From: Vulcanimicrobiota bacterium
GTDB taxonomy: Bacteria > Vulcanimicrobiota > Vulcanimicrobiia > Vulcanimicrobiales > Vulcanimicrobiaceae
Length of the DNA stretch: 16,541 bases
NCBI GenBank assembly: GCA_003167055.1
Contig: PMUE01000282.1
Coordinates: forward strand, 1-16,541
Reading direction: 5' to 3'
The notes under the pieces are model-generated. The model worked only from the letters and a program-made list of their open reading frames with translations. It did not search any database and had not been told where the DNA came from. Of the stretch, positions 6,718 to 12,725 are shown one piece after another. The number at the start of each line of letters is the position of its first letter. Within the stretch, counting starts at the first letter, position 1. Both the position numbers and the translations under genes were made by a program.

Positions 6718-7181
6718 ATGAAGCTGCGCTGCGGGCCCTTTTCATATTCGTCAACCCGGTCGCGCCATTGTTGCGGAATCTCGATCGTGCGGTGATTCAA
6801 GAAGTCATAGGCGACGACGGTCGTGGTCCCGTGCGCGGCGCGCGCATTGTGCGTGACGCTCCAGATCTCGTAGCTGTAGTCGAGCGACTTTGTCCCGATC
6901 CGAGAGACGCGAACGCCCACGGCAATCGCTTCGCGGTACGTCAGCTGGCGCTCGTAGGTGAAATTGATGTTGGCTTGGATCATGCCGCGTTCGCTCGTAA
7001 TATCCGAGCGCATCACGGTCGCAAAGTATTCGGTGCGCACCATTTCGCACCAGCGAATATAGGCGACGTTGTTGACGTGCTGCAACATGTCGATGTCGGA
7101 AAACGGGATCGTAAAACGCGTCACGAGCTTGAAGTCTTCGAGCATGGGCTGGCCGATTCGACCGAGGTCGCTGGACAACAT
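6714..7181 (-). CDS. Acyl-CoA thioesterase, hotdog fold (4HBT/FadM-like)
   Basis: The core TRFTIPFSDIDMLQHVNNVA is the signature of 4-hydroxybenzoyl-CoA/FadM-type thioesterases, with the second Asp of the DID motif as the expected catalytic acid. It continues with YIRWCEMVRTEYF, the usual hotdog helix, and beta strands such as INFTYERQLTYREAIAVGV and SLDYSYEIWSV. It probably hydrolyses acyl-CoA thioesters in the cytoplasm; the substrate is unknown. The start is either ATG 7181 (155 residues, AAGG just upstream) or ATG 7145 (143 residues, a typical family length). The frame further upstream is tRNA antisense sequence and is excluded. It forms a coupled pair with the TPR-like gene. Confidence 0.88.
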   Translation of the reverse strand: MLSSDLGRIGQPMLEDFKLVTRFTIPFSDIDMLQHVNNVAYIRWCEMVRTEYFATVMRSDITSERGMIQANINFTYERQLTYREAIAVGVRVSRIGTKSLDYSYEIWSVTHNARAAHGTTTVVAYDFLNHRTIEIPQQWRDRVDEYEKGPQRSFI

Positions 7182-7201
7182 GCCCTTGGGTAGGATAAAC
7201 T
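7172..7201 (+). promoter_or_regulatory. Candidate promoter for tRNA-Val(CAC)-tRNA-Asp
   Basis: TGGACA (7172-7177) and TAAACT (7196-7201) are 18 bp apart, about 47 nt upstream of the tRNA. It overlaps the 5' end of the leftward thioesterase gene. This is moderate consensus only. Confidence 0.35.
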
Positions 7202-7224
7202 CTCGGCTTGTCCAATGCTTGCGG

Positions 7225-7241
7225 GCCGGTCGCGGACCGGC
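7225..7241 (+). other. GC hairpin in the tRNA-Val(CAC) leader
   Basis: GCCGGTC-GCG-GACCGGC is a perfect 7-bp stem with a 3-nt loop, ending 6 nt before the mature tRNA 5' end. Same position and form as the hairpins near tRNA-Val(GAC) and tRNA-Phe. Confidence 0.55.
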
Positions 7242-7247
7242 GGACGG

Positions 7248-7319
7248 GGGCGCGTAGCTCAGTGGGAGAGCATCCGCTTCACACGCGGGGGGTCGTTGGT
7301 TCAATCCCAACCGTGCCCA
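7248..7319 (+). tRNA. tRNA-Val(CAC)
   Basis: Acceptor GGGCGCG / CGTGCCC (one G-U pair), anticodon stem TCCGC/GCGGG with loop TTCACAC (anticodon CAC), T stem GTTGG/CCAAC with loop TTCAATC, and discriminator A. CCA is not encoded (TGT follows). It is 72 nt long and lies 26 nt upstream of tRNA-Asp, so the two are probably cotranscribed. Confidence 0.95.
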
Positions 7320-7345
7320 TGTCTTAAACTTCGGAGCGCCGGCAT

Positions 7346-7422
7346 GGCGCTGTAGCTCAGTTGGTTAGAGCGCCGCCCTGTCACGGCGGAGGTCGTGGGT
7401 TCGAGCCCCATCAGCGTCGCCA
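7346..7422 (+). tRNA. tRNA-Asp(GTC)
   Basis: A 77-nt cloverleaf with encoded CCA. The acceptor is GGCGCTG / CAGCGTC, the anticodon stem CCGCC/GGCGG with loop CTGTCAC (anticodon GTC), the T stem GTGGG/CCCAT-type with loop TTCGAGC, and discriminator G, as usual for tRNA-Asp. AGCGCC at 7335-7340 can pair with its 5' end GGCGCT, a possible leader misfold. Confidence 0.96.
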
Positions 7423-7431
7423 CTCTTCTAG

Positions 7432-7459
7432 AGCCCTGGGGCGTTTGCTCCGGGGCTTT
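7432..7459 (+). terminator. Terminator after the tRNA-Val/tRNA-Asp pair
   Basis: AGCCCTGG (7432-7439) pairs with CCGGGGCT (7450-7457) over 8 bp with one G-U, a 10-nt loop and a short TTT tail. It lies just past tRNA-Asp and 4 nt from the end of the convergent tetR-like gene, so it may serve both. Confidence 0.6.
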
Positions 7460-7462
7460 GGC

Positions 7463-8059
7463 TTACGCGCGAACCCCGACGCCAAGTTCGGCAAGCGCGA
7501 ACTCCGCAGCCGATCGGAACCGCGCCAGGTCGCCGTAGGCGCGTGCCACCAGCATCGCGCCCTCCAGGACATCAACCAACATCCGCGCACGCGCACGAGC
7601 GGACTCGCGGACAATAACTCGACCCGATTGCCGTCCGCTCTCGAGCACCGATGCTAACCACACCTCGTTTGCGTCGAAGAAGGCGCGCAACGCGACTTGC
7701 ATTGGTTCCGGTAGCGTCGAGTATTCTGCGGCAAACATGCCGCACAAACACATCCGGTCGTGCGCAATCACTTCGTCATACAGCGCAATGTAACGGCGCA
7801 ATTTGTCGGCTTCGTCGTCAACGGTCGCGTCGATCTTCGCAAGCGCGCCGGCGAACGTCTCGTGGTAGCGCGCGATGAGGCGTACCCCCAAATCGGCCTT
7901 GGATGGAAAGTGGTAGTGAACGCTGGCCTTCGTCACCGCCAATTGCTCGGCGATGTCGGCGTAGCTGAATCCGTTGAAGCCGCGGCGCTGGGCGAGTTGC
8001 TCTGCGGTATCCAGGATGCGCTGCGAACTCGGGTTCTGGCCGTTCGACCGACTTTTCAT
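7463..8059 (-). CDS. TetR/AcrR-family transcriptional repressor
   Basis: A 198-residue protein. The N-terminal DNA-binding domain is clear: RILDTAEQLAQRRGFNGFSY (about 14-33), then the helix-turn-helix ADIAEQLAVTKASVHYHFPS (about 34-53) followed by KADL. The C-terminal helical ligand domain includes AHDRMCLCGMFAAEYSTLPE, whose Cys-x-Cys resembles TetR members that respond to electrophiles or oxidants, though that link is speculative. It is divergent from the cupin-DUF1059 pair, and a 16-bp palindrome (8093-8108) in the 78-bp intergenic gap is its probable operator, implying repression of that pair and maybe autoregulation. ATG 8059 lacks a strong SD. The ligand is unknown. Confidence 0.93.
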   Translation of the reverse strand: MKSRSNGQNPSSQRILDTAEQLAQRRGFNGFSYADIAEQLAVTKASVHYHFPSKADLGVRLIARYHETFAGALAKIDATVDDEADKLRRYIALYDEVIAHDRMCLCGMFAAEYSTLPEPMQVALRAFFDANEVWLASVLESGRQSGRVIVRESARARARMLVDVLEGAMLVARAYGDLARFRSAAEFALAELGVGVRA

Positions 8060-8084
8060 AGCTCGGCAATGGTTCGTCTGGCGG

Positions 8085-8113
8085 TTGACTTCTACCTACT
8101 AGTAAGTAATAAT
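8085..8113 (+). promoter_or_regulatory. Promoter of the cupin-DUF1059 operon
   Basis: TTGACT (8085-8090) and AATAAT (8108-8113, within TAATAAT) are 17 bp apart, each close to sigma70 consensus. The start site would be near 8120, giving a short leader with GAGGAGGT ahead of ATG 8138. The spacer is filled by the operator palindrome. Confidence 0.7.
8093..8108. promoter_or_regulatory. TetR-type operator palindrome
   Basis: TACCTACTAGTAAGTA is an inverted repeat centred at 8100/8101 with one mismatched pair (7 of 8 pairs match). The CTACTAGTAAG-type core is typical of TetR-family operators. Occupying the -35/-10 spacer, it would block polymerase when bound. Confidence 0.75.
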
Positions 8114-8137
8114 CGAATCCTGAGAGAGGAGGTCTCC

Positions 8138-8509
8138 ATGCCAAACCTCGACCACAGCGCCCAACACAAATCGTTCCGGGATCCTGAAGACCTTCGGACT
8201 TTTCCCAATGGAAAGGCCGAGATCATCAAGGTCGGCGGGGCCGAGATTGGACGCCTTACCTTCGCGCCGGGCTGGAAGTGGTCGGCCGACGTCAAGCCGA
8301 TTGCCCAAACGTCGAGCTGCGAAGCCCCGCATTTTCAATATCACGTATCCGGGAAGCTTGCCATCCAGATGGACGACGGCACGACGTTCATTGCCGGGCC
8401 CGGCGATGTAACATCGCTGCCCAGCGGGCACGACGCGTGGGTCGTCGGCGACGAGCCGGCCGTCGTCGTCGACTGGTACGGCGCAAGCAACTACGCAAAG
8501 CAAAGCTAG
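8138..8509 (+). CDS. Cupin-domain protein
   Basis: A 123-residue single-domain cupin, ATG 8138 with a strong GAGGAGGT ribosome site. The beta-barrel pattern runs from GAEIGRLTFAPGWKWSADVK through CEAPHFQYHVSGKLAIQMDD (first cupin motif, with His65 and His69 as likely metal ligands and Cys61 nearby) to GPGDVTSLPSGHDAWVVGDE (second motif). Such small cupins are often metal-dependent dioxygenase-like or sensor proteins; the substrate here cannot be inferred. It is the first gene of a TetR-controlled operon, 18 nt upstream of the DUF1059 gene, suggesting a joint stress- or compound-induced role. Confidence 0.88.
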   Translation: MPNLDHSAQHKSFRDPEDLRTFPNGKAEIIKVGGAEIGRLTFAPGWKWSADVKPIAQTSSCEAPHFQYHVSGKLAIQMDDGTTFIAGPGDVTSLPSGHDAWVVGDEPAVVVDWYGASNYAKQS

Positions 8510-8527
8510 AGCACGGGAGAATTCTTC

Positions 8528-8722
8528 ATGCAAACAGCGACGAGAAAGTACATTGACTGCCGCGAGTTCCCCAGCGATTCGAAATGTTCGTTGACGATCT
8601 CGGGAACCGAATCAGAAGTGCTCAAGGCGGCAACCGAGCACGCCGTAACCAGTCATGGACACAGCCCCGGCCCGCAACTCGAAAAAGCGCTTCAAGCGTC
8701 GTTGCGGAACGAAAAGCAGTAA
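8528..8722 (+). CDS. DUF1059 small protein
   Basis: A 64-residue protein, ATG 8528 with GGGAGAA upstream. RKYIDCREFPSDSKCSLTIS followed by GTESEVLKAATEHAVTSHGH is the DUF1059 signature. Cys11, Cys20, His38 and His43/His45 are placed so that they could bind a metal; that is inference. Family function is not known. It is coexpressed with the cupin gene under the TetR-type operator, and frequent pairing of DUF1059 with regulators or cupins in accessory operons fits. No clear T-tailed terminator follows; the gap to tRNA-Phe (126 nt) holds only a GC hairpin. Confidence 0.88.
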   Translation: MQTATRKYIDCREFPSDSKCSLTISGTESEVLKAATEHAVTSHGHSPGPQLEKALQASLRNEKQ

Positions 8723-8822
8723 CCGCAGGACCCGCACCACAGGCGCAGAACCAGGCTCGGTCCTCTCAGCCCCTCGGCGCACCCGCACGGACGCGGATGC
8801 TGTTTGGAAGTCCGGAGGACGT

Positions 8823-8839
8823 CCGCCGCGAAGCGGCGG
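8823..8839 (+). other. GC hairpin just upstream of tRNA-Phe
   Basis: CCGCCGC-GAA-GCGGCGG is a perfect 7-bp stem again capped by GCGAAGC; GGA at 8817-8819 can add 3 bp with TCC at 8840-8842 across a bulge. It ends 9 nt before tRNA-Phe. It could be a T-less terminator for the cupin operon or a pre-tRNA leader hairpin. Nothing else is evident in 8723-8848. Confidence 0.55.
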
Positions 8840-8848
8840 TCCAAATGA

Positions 8849-8924
8849 GCCAAGGTAGCTCAGTCGGTAGAGCACGCGCCTGAAAAGTGCGGTGTCGCGA
8901 GTTCGATTCTCGCCCTTGGCACCA
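8849..8924 (+). tRNA. tRNA-Phe(GAA)
   Basis: A 76-nt cloverleaf with encoded CCA. The acceptor is GCCAAGG / CCTTGGC, the anticodon stem CGCGC/GTGCG with loop CTGAAAA (anticodon GAA), the T stem GCGAG/CTCGC with loop TTCGATT, and discriminator A. It is followed 6 nt later by a strong terminator. Confidence 0.97.
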
Positions 8925-8930
8925 TCTAAA

Positions 8931-8958
8931 GAAGGCCCGGCAGTTATGCCGGGCCTTC
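8931..8958. terminator. Bidirectional terminator
   Basis: A perfect 12-bp stem (GAAGGCCCGGCA / TGCCGGGCCTTC) with a GTTA loop. It lies between tRNA-Phe (rightward) and the end of the leftward dienelactone hydrolase gene. T-rich tails exist on the plus side (CGTCTTTG) and weakly on the minus side (TTTAGA). Confidence 0.85.
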
Positions 8959-8975
8959 GTCTTTGTGCGCGAGGT

Positions 8976-9665
8976 TTACGCGAGATTCTTTTTGAGGAAG
9001 TCCACTGAACGTTTCCAGGCGAGCTTTGCGAGTTCTTCATTGAAGTGACCGAGACCGGCGTGGCCGGGCTGGTTGGGATTATGAAATGCGTGCTGCGCGT
9101 CGTAGCGATGAAACTCATAGGGCACTCCCGCCTCTTTGAGCCGCGCTTCGATCTTGTCGACGCCGGCGATTCCGAAGTGCTCGTCGCGCTGCGCCCAATG
9201 CCCTTGCAGCGGGATCTTGATGTTCCCGACGTCGCCGCCTTCAGGGGGCGGATAACCGTAGAACGTCACCGCCGCGTCGAATTCAGGATCATACATTGCG
9301 GCGAGAATTGTCAGCGCACCGCCCATACAAAAGCCGATGACGCCGACTTTTTTTGATCCGGTCGACTTGAGATATTGGGCCGCACCGCGCGCGTCTTGGG
9401 TCGCAGCATCGCCGAAATCGAGTCCTTCCATGAGGTGGTTGGCTTCATCGCCGACTGCTGCAACGCGCCCGCGGTAGAGATCGGGAACTACTATGCGGAA
9501 GCCCGCGGACGCGAGGTCGTCGGCGGTGTGTTTGATGTGATCGGTGACGCCCCACCACTCTTCGAGCATCACGACGCCCGGCGCGTTTGCTGCGCCGGAC
9601 GGTGCCGCGTAGTATCCTGGTGCGTTCTTTCCGTCCGGGCGCGGAAACTGGATCATCTCACCCAA
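8976..9665 (-). CDS. Dienelactone hydrolase family protein
   Basis: A 229-residue alpha/beta hydrolase. The triad is visible: nucleophile Cys113 in GVIGFCMGGALT, Asp161 in GHWAQRDEHFG and His192 in DAQHAFHNPN, with Glu36 in the EEWWG motif that orients the Cys in carboxymethylenebutenolidases. It likely hydrolyses a lactone or ester in the cytoplasm; the substrate is unspecified, and there are no aromatic-degradation neighbours. I chose TTG 9665 because AGGAGG lies 9 nt upstream inside the previous gene; ATG 9656 (226 residues) would leave an 18-nt gap. The start overlaps the DUF5069 stop by 8 nt, so the two are an operon with coupled translation. Confidence 0.92.
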   Translation of the reverse strand: MGEMIQFPRPDGKNAPGYYAAPSGAANAPGVVMLEEWWGVTDHIKHTADDLASAGFRIVVPDLYRGRVAAVGDEANHLMEGLDFGDAATQDARGAAQYLKSTGSKKVGVIGFCMGGALTILAAMYDPEFDAAVTFYGYPPPEGGDVGNIKIPLQGHWAQRDEHFGIAGVDKIEARLKEAGVPYEFHRYDAQHAFHNPNQPGHAGLGHFNEELAKLAWKRSVDFLKKNLA

Positions 9666-10011
9666 CGGGGACTCCCTCCTCGGCGTCTTGGCGATCGAGG
9701 TTCTCGATCTTTTCGTTCAACAGCCAGTCGTTCGCACGCGCGATGTGGTCCTTCGGGACGCGCCCGAGCAGCCATCCGACGAGCGCTTCATCCGTCTTAT
9801 ACTTTGCAATCGCCCCCTCGAATTCGCTCGGCGTGATGCCCCAGCGTTCCATCACGCCCTTGTCCATCGGGCAGGGGTAAATGTAATCGAAGATCGTGCC
9901 GGCGGCGGCGGCACGCGCCTTGTCTGAGACCCGGTTGAGCCACAGCACGCCGTCGATCGTATCGCGGCCGCGCCGTGGAAAGGTCTTGCCGTCTCGAAAG
10001 TCAGTAGCCAT
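9658..10011 (-). CDS. DUF5069 family protein
   Basis: A 117-residue soluble protein. FPRRGRDTIDGVLWLNRVSD followed by KARAAAAGT, CPMDKGVMERWGITPSEFE and TDEALVGWLLGRV matches DUF5069, whose members share the DKARA, CPLD-like and W-L motifs; the biochemical role of the family is not known to me. It is the first gene of a leftward operon with the dienelactone hydrolase. The start is ATG 10011 with a weak ribosome site. Its 5' end is 61 nt from the divergent membrane-protein start, so any promoter must lie in that short gap; I see no strong one. Confidence 0.85.
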   Translation of the reverse strand: MATDFRDGKTFPRRGRDTIDGVLWLNRVSDKARAAAAGTIFDYIYPCPMDKGVMERWGITPSEFEGAIAKYKTDEALVGWLLGRVPKDHIARANDWLLNEKIENLDRQDAEEGVPVG

Positions 10012-10072
10012 ACTCGCTAGAACTTCCGCCGACCGAAGGCGGTTGCCGGACGCGCGCGAACCACAACGCCGC

Positions 10073-10738
10073 GTGAAGGATCGTTATCAGGCCCGTGTTG
10101 CGGTGCTCCTTGCGGTGTTGCTCTACATCGCGTTGCCGGCCAGACTGACGTTCGGGCCGGTCTGGGCCGTGCCGGCGCTGGTGGCCCTATTCCTGGTTCC
10201 CCTGGTTGCGATGACGCCGGGGAGCGCGCGCGACTTGCACGTCATGCGTGCTCTCACGATCGGGCTGATCGCCTCGCTGAATTTTTTTAACGTCGCTTCT
10301 GTCGTACTGCTGGTCAACGATCTCATCAACGTCCATGCGCGTGGGCATCTCAACTTGACCGCCCAAGAGTTGCTCTCATCGGGTGGGGCGATTTGGCTCA
10401 CCAACGTGATCGTCTACGCGCTGTGGTTCTGGGAGCTCGATGGCGACGGACCCTTCGATCGCGAGCGCTTCCCATCGGCCTGCGAGACCCCGTCGATCGA
10501 CTTTCTCTTTCCGCAGATGTCGATCGATCCCAACCGCATAACCGGCGTCAACCCGAGCACCTGGAAGCCGATGTTCCTCGACTACGTGTATCTCTCGTTC
10601 ACCAACGCTCTCGCTATAAGTCCGACCGATGTCATGCCGCTCTCGCGCACCGCGAAGATGGTGATGCTGGCCGAGTCGCTGATCTCGTTCGTGACCGTTG
10701 CGCTGGTCTTGGCTCGCGCGGTGAATATTCTCAGCTAG
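10073..10738 (+). CDS. DUF1345-like predicted membrane protein
   Basis: About 221 residues with five predicted membrane helices: VAVLLAVLLYIALPA, WAVPALVALFLVPLVAM, IGLIASLNFFNVASVVLLV, AIWLTNVIVYALWFWEL and LAESLISFVTVALVLARAV. The soluble motif WELDGDGPFDRERFPS and the late DYVYLSFTNALAISPTDVMP recall proteins annotated as DUF1345. Function unknown; inner-membrane location. The start is uncertain: GTG 10073 places a basic stretch before helix 1, TTG 10043 is possible, and the frame continues antisense through the DUF5069 gene to 9896, which I reject. The stop shares CTAG with the convergent DUF4239-like gene. Confidence 0.75.
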   Translation: MKDRYQARVAVLLAVLLYIALPARLTFGPVWAVPALVALFLVPLVAMTPGSARDLHVMRALTIGLIASLNFFNVASVVLLVNDLINVHARGHLNLTAQELLSSGGAIWLTNVIVYALWFWELDGDGPFDRERFPSACETPSIDFLFPQMSIDPNRITGVNPSTWKPMFLDYVYLSFTNALAISPTDVMPLSRTAKMVMLAESLISFVTVALVLARAVNILS

Positions 10739-11541
10739 GGAGACGGCTTCGGCGTCGGCACCGGGTCGTCGAGGAACGTTTTGTAGTCGTGCGAGAATGC
10801 GCTGGGCGGAATCTGCAGTTCGCCGCGAAAGGGCAGATCGAGTTCGGCGATGACCACGAAGATCGCGCCGATAACGGCGCCGACTGCGGCGGTCATAAAG
10901 AGATGCGCGCGAATATCGTCGACGTGGAAGAAGTATGCCGAGCCAAGCGTCACGACCGCGATGAAGAGCATCACCACCCAGAGCAGCGGCGGCACCGACT
11001 CCTGATTCTCAAACAACCGGCTGCCGCGCGCGTCCATAAAAGCGTGGGCATGGTGGAGCGCGTCGGCTTGCGCGTTCTGTTCCCCCAAGGTCTTCGGATT
11101 GAAGTTTTCGATCAACGTCACGACGTGAACCGCGGCCCGATGTGCTGTCGGGCTCTCTGAGCCTTGGCGCATCAACGGCCATTCTTGGTCGACTACGATA
11201 TCCACGTAGCGCTCGATGGCGGCGTGCGTCTGATCGCGCAGAGGCTGGGGAAAGACCGAGACCTCGTGATAGAGATTGGAGATTTGGTCGGATTCGGTCT
11301 GCACGAGTTGCGCGGACTCATCGTATTGTTGCCAAACCGTCACCACCATGAACGAGAGCATGACCGCCAAAATCGTCCCGAGCGTCGCCATGACCGGCCC
11401 CGCGAAGTCATTGGACGGGGCACGCAGCTTGGCCATGCGCGGGCTGCGCGCGATCAGCAAGCCACCAACAGCAAACGCGCTCGTACCGCCGATGAAGAGG
11501 AAGCACACCAGCCAGACCGGGATCGAGTAGACCCATGTCAT
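10735..11541 (-). CDS. DUF4239 (bestrophin-like) membrane protein
   Basis: A 268-residue membrane protein with an N-terminal helix pair (about residues 5-31 and 46-69), a long helical soluble middle (QQYDESAQLVQTESDQISNL onward) and a C-terminal helix pair (about 183-205 and 213-233). This 2+2 layout and the motifs FAGPVMATLGTILAVMLSFM and ESDQISNLYHEV are characteristic of DUF4239, also called bestrophin-like, in which channel activity has been proposed. The tail PVPTPKPSP is Pro-rich. ATG 11541 has a GGAAG about 11 nt upstream. It converges on the DUF1345-like gene with overlapping stops, leaving no room for an intrinsic terminator. Confidence 0.82.
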   Translation of the reverse strand: MTWVYSIPVWLVCFLFIGGTSAFAVGGLLIARSPRMAKLRAPSNDFAGPVMATLGTILAVMLSFMVVTVWQQYDESAQLVQTESDQISNLYHEVSVFPQPLRDQTHAAIERYVDIVVDQEWPLMRQGSESPTAHRAAVHVVTLIENFNPKTLGEQNAQADALHHAHAFMDARGSRLFENQESVPPLLWVVMLFIAVVTLGSAYFFHVDDIRAHLFMTAAVGAVIGAIFVVIAELDLPFRGELQIPPSAFSHDYKTFLDDPVPTPKPSP

Positions 11542-11584
11542 TTAGGCCAGCACTTCCGCCAGGACGCGTCGCTGCCTGCAACGA

Positions 11585-11599
11585 ACGGCGGCGTGCCGT
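11585..11599 (+). other. Short hairpin upstream of tRNA-Gly
   Basis: ACGGC (11585-11589) pairs with GCCGT (11595-11599) around a 5-nt loop, ending 5 nt before the tRNA 5' end. It is weaker than the other leader hairpins. No convincing tRNA promoter is seen in the 63-nt gap from 11542. Confidence 0.35.
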
Positions 11600-11604
11600 G
11601 GTTC

Positions 11605-11678
11605 GCGGGTATGATGTAATGGTAGCCTGCGACCTTCCCAAGGTTGATGCGTGGGTTCGATTCCCACTACCCGCTCCA
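11605..11678 (+). tRNA. tRNA-Gly(CCC)
   Basis: A 74-nt cloverleaf with encoded CCA. The acceptor is GCGGGTA / TACCCGC, the anticodon stem CGACC/GGTTG with loop TTCCCAA (anticodon CCC), the T stem GTGGG/CCCAC with loop TTCGATT, and discriminator T, as is common for bacterial tRNA-Gly. It is separated by 11 nt from tRNA-Cys. Confidence 0.95.
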
Positions 11679-11689
11679 TCACACCTCGA

Positions 11690-11761
11690 GGCGACGTAGC
11701 CAAGTGGTAAGGCAGGGCTCTGCAAAAGCCCCATTCGGCAGTTCGAATCTGCCCGTCGCCT
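11690..11761 (+). tRNA. tRNA-Cys(GCA)
   Basis: A 72-nt cloverleaf. The acceptor is GGCGACG / CGTCGCC, the anticodon stem GGGCT/AGCCC with loop CTGCAAA (anticodon GCA), the T stem GGCAG/CTGCC with loop TTCGAAT, and discriminator T, as expected for tRNA-Cys. CCA is not encoded. It ends 13 nt before the start codon of the next gene, with no terminator between. Confidence 0.96.
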
Positions 11762-11774
11762 GAATATCTCTTCC

Positions 11775-12725
11775 ATGCGCATTGTTGTCGTAGGCGCCGG
11801 AGCAATCGGCGGATACATTGCCGCCGTCCTGTCCCGTGCGGGCGTGGACGTCGGCGTGATCGCGCGGGGCGCCCATCTTGAGGCGATCCGCCGCGACGGC
11901 ATCATGGTGCTCTCCAGCGATCTCGGGCAATTCACGGCGCGCGTCGAAGCAAGCGACGATCTACGCTCGCTCGAGAGATTCGATTTCGCACTCCTCACCT
12001 TCAAAGCGCACCAGTGGCCGGGCTTCATTCCGCAGATTGCGGCCGCGGTTGCGAGCGGCACGATCGTGGTCACGCTGCAGAACGGCGTGCCGTTTTGGTT
12101 TCGCCGCACGCCGCCGCTACGCACCGTCGACCCTGGCGGCACGATCGGCGAACTGATTCCGGACACGCAAACCATCGGCGGCGTCGTCCACGTTTCGGGG
12201 AACGTTGCCGCGCCCGGCAAAATCCGTCAGAGCGGCGGCGGCCGCTACATTCTCGGCGCAATGGATTCCGCCGTTGACGAGCCGCTCGGGCGTTTGGCGA
12301 GCGCGATGCGCGATGCCGGGTTGAAACCGGAACTCGAAGCCAACATTCGTCACTTCACCTGGCTCAAGCTGATCAACAACGCCAGCCTCAATCCGGTGAG
12401 TACGATTCACCAGCTCACCATCCATGAGATGCTGTCGAATCCGGTGACGCGCGCAGAGGTGCGCGACCTGATGCTCGAAACGCAAGCGGTCGGGCGAGCA
12501 CTCGGCGTCATCGACGAGGTCGATCTCGATGCACGGATGGCCTACGCGCAGCGCCTTACCGACGTCAAGACGTCGATGCTGCAAGACGCGCTGGCTCATC
12601 GTCCGCTGGAACTCGATCCGATCGTCGGTGCGGTGGTCGAACTGGGCGAGGATCTCGGCGTACCGGTTCCGCGACTGCGCGCAGTCTATGATGAATTGCG
12701 TCAGCTCACGGCCACGTTCTCATGA
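11775..12725 (+). CDS. panE: Ketopantoate reductase family protein (PanE/ApbA-like)
   Basis: A 316-residue NADPH-dependent reductase. The Rossmann motif VVVGAGAIGGYIA gives GxGxxG at residues 7-12; LTFKAHQWPG and VVTLQNGVP are the usual following strands. The C-terminal domain has the catalytic Lys198 in HFTWLKLINNASLNP and a Glu in HRPLELDPIVGAVVELG, matching the Lys/Glu pair of ketopantoate reductases. PanE makes pantoate for coenzyme A, but paralogues with other 2-oxoacid substrates exist, so the symbol is tentative. ATG 11775 has no SD and follows tRNA-Cys by only 13 nt; transcription through the tRNAs followed by tRNA 3' processing would leave a near-leaderless mRNA. The stop overlaps recG as ATGA. 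Confidence 0.88.
   Translation: MRIVVVGAGAIGGYIAAVLSRAGVDVGVIARGAHLEAIRRDGIMVLSSDLGQFTARVEASDDLRSLERFDFALLTFKAHQWPGFIPQIAAAVASGTIVVTLQNGVPFWFRRTPPLRTVDPGGTIGELIPDTQTIGGVVHVSGNVAAPGKIRQSGGGRYILGAMDSAVDEPLGRLASAMRDAGLKPELEANIRHFTWLKLINNASLNPVSTIHQLTIHEMLSNPVTRAEVRDLMLETQAVGRALGVIDEVDLDARMAYAQRLTDVKTSMLQDALAHRPLELDPIVGAVVELGEDLGVPVPRLRAVYDELRQLTATFS

Noticed and set aside
7182..7310. N-terminal extension of the thioesterase
   Set aside because: The added residues are antisense translation of tRNA-Val(CAC), and the hotdog domain begins well after ATG 7145/7181.
7760..8137. Upstream extension of the cupin frame
   Set aside because: It runs antisense through the tetR-like gene and the operator; ATG 8138 has a strong ribosome site.
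11408..12220. 270-codon leftward frame over the tRNA-Gly/tRNA-Cys region
   Set aside because: It reads through two tRNA genes in antisense and overlaps the well-supported DUF4239 and panE-like genes.
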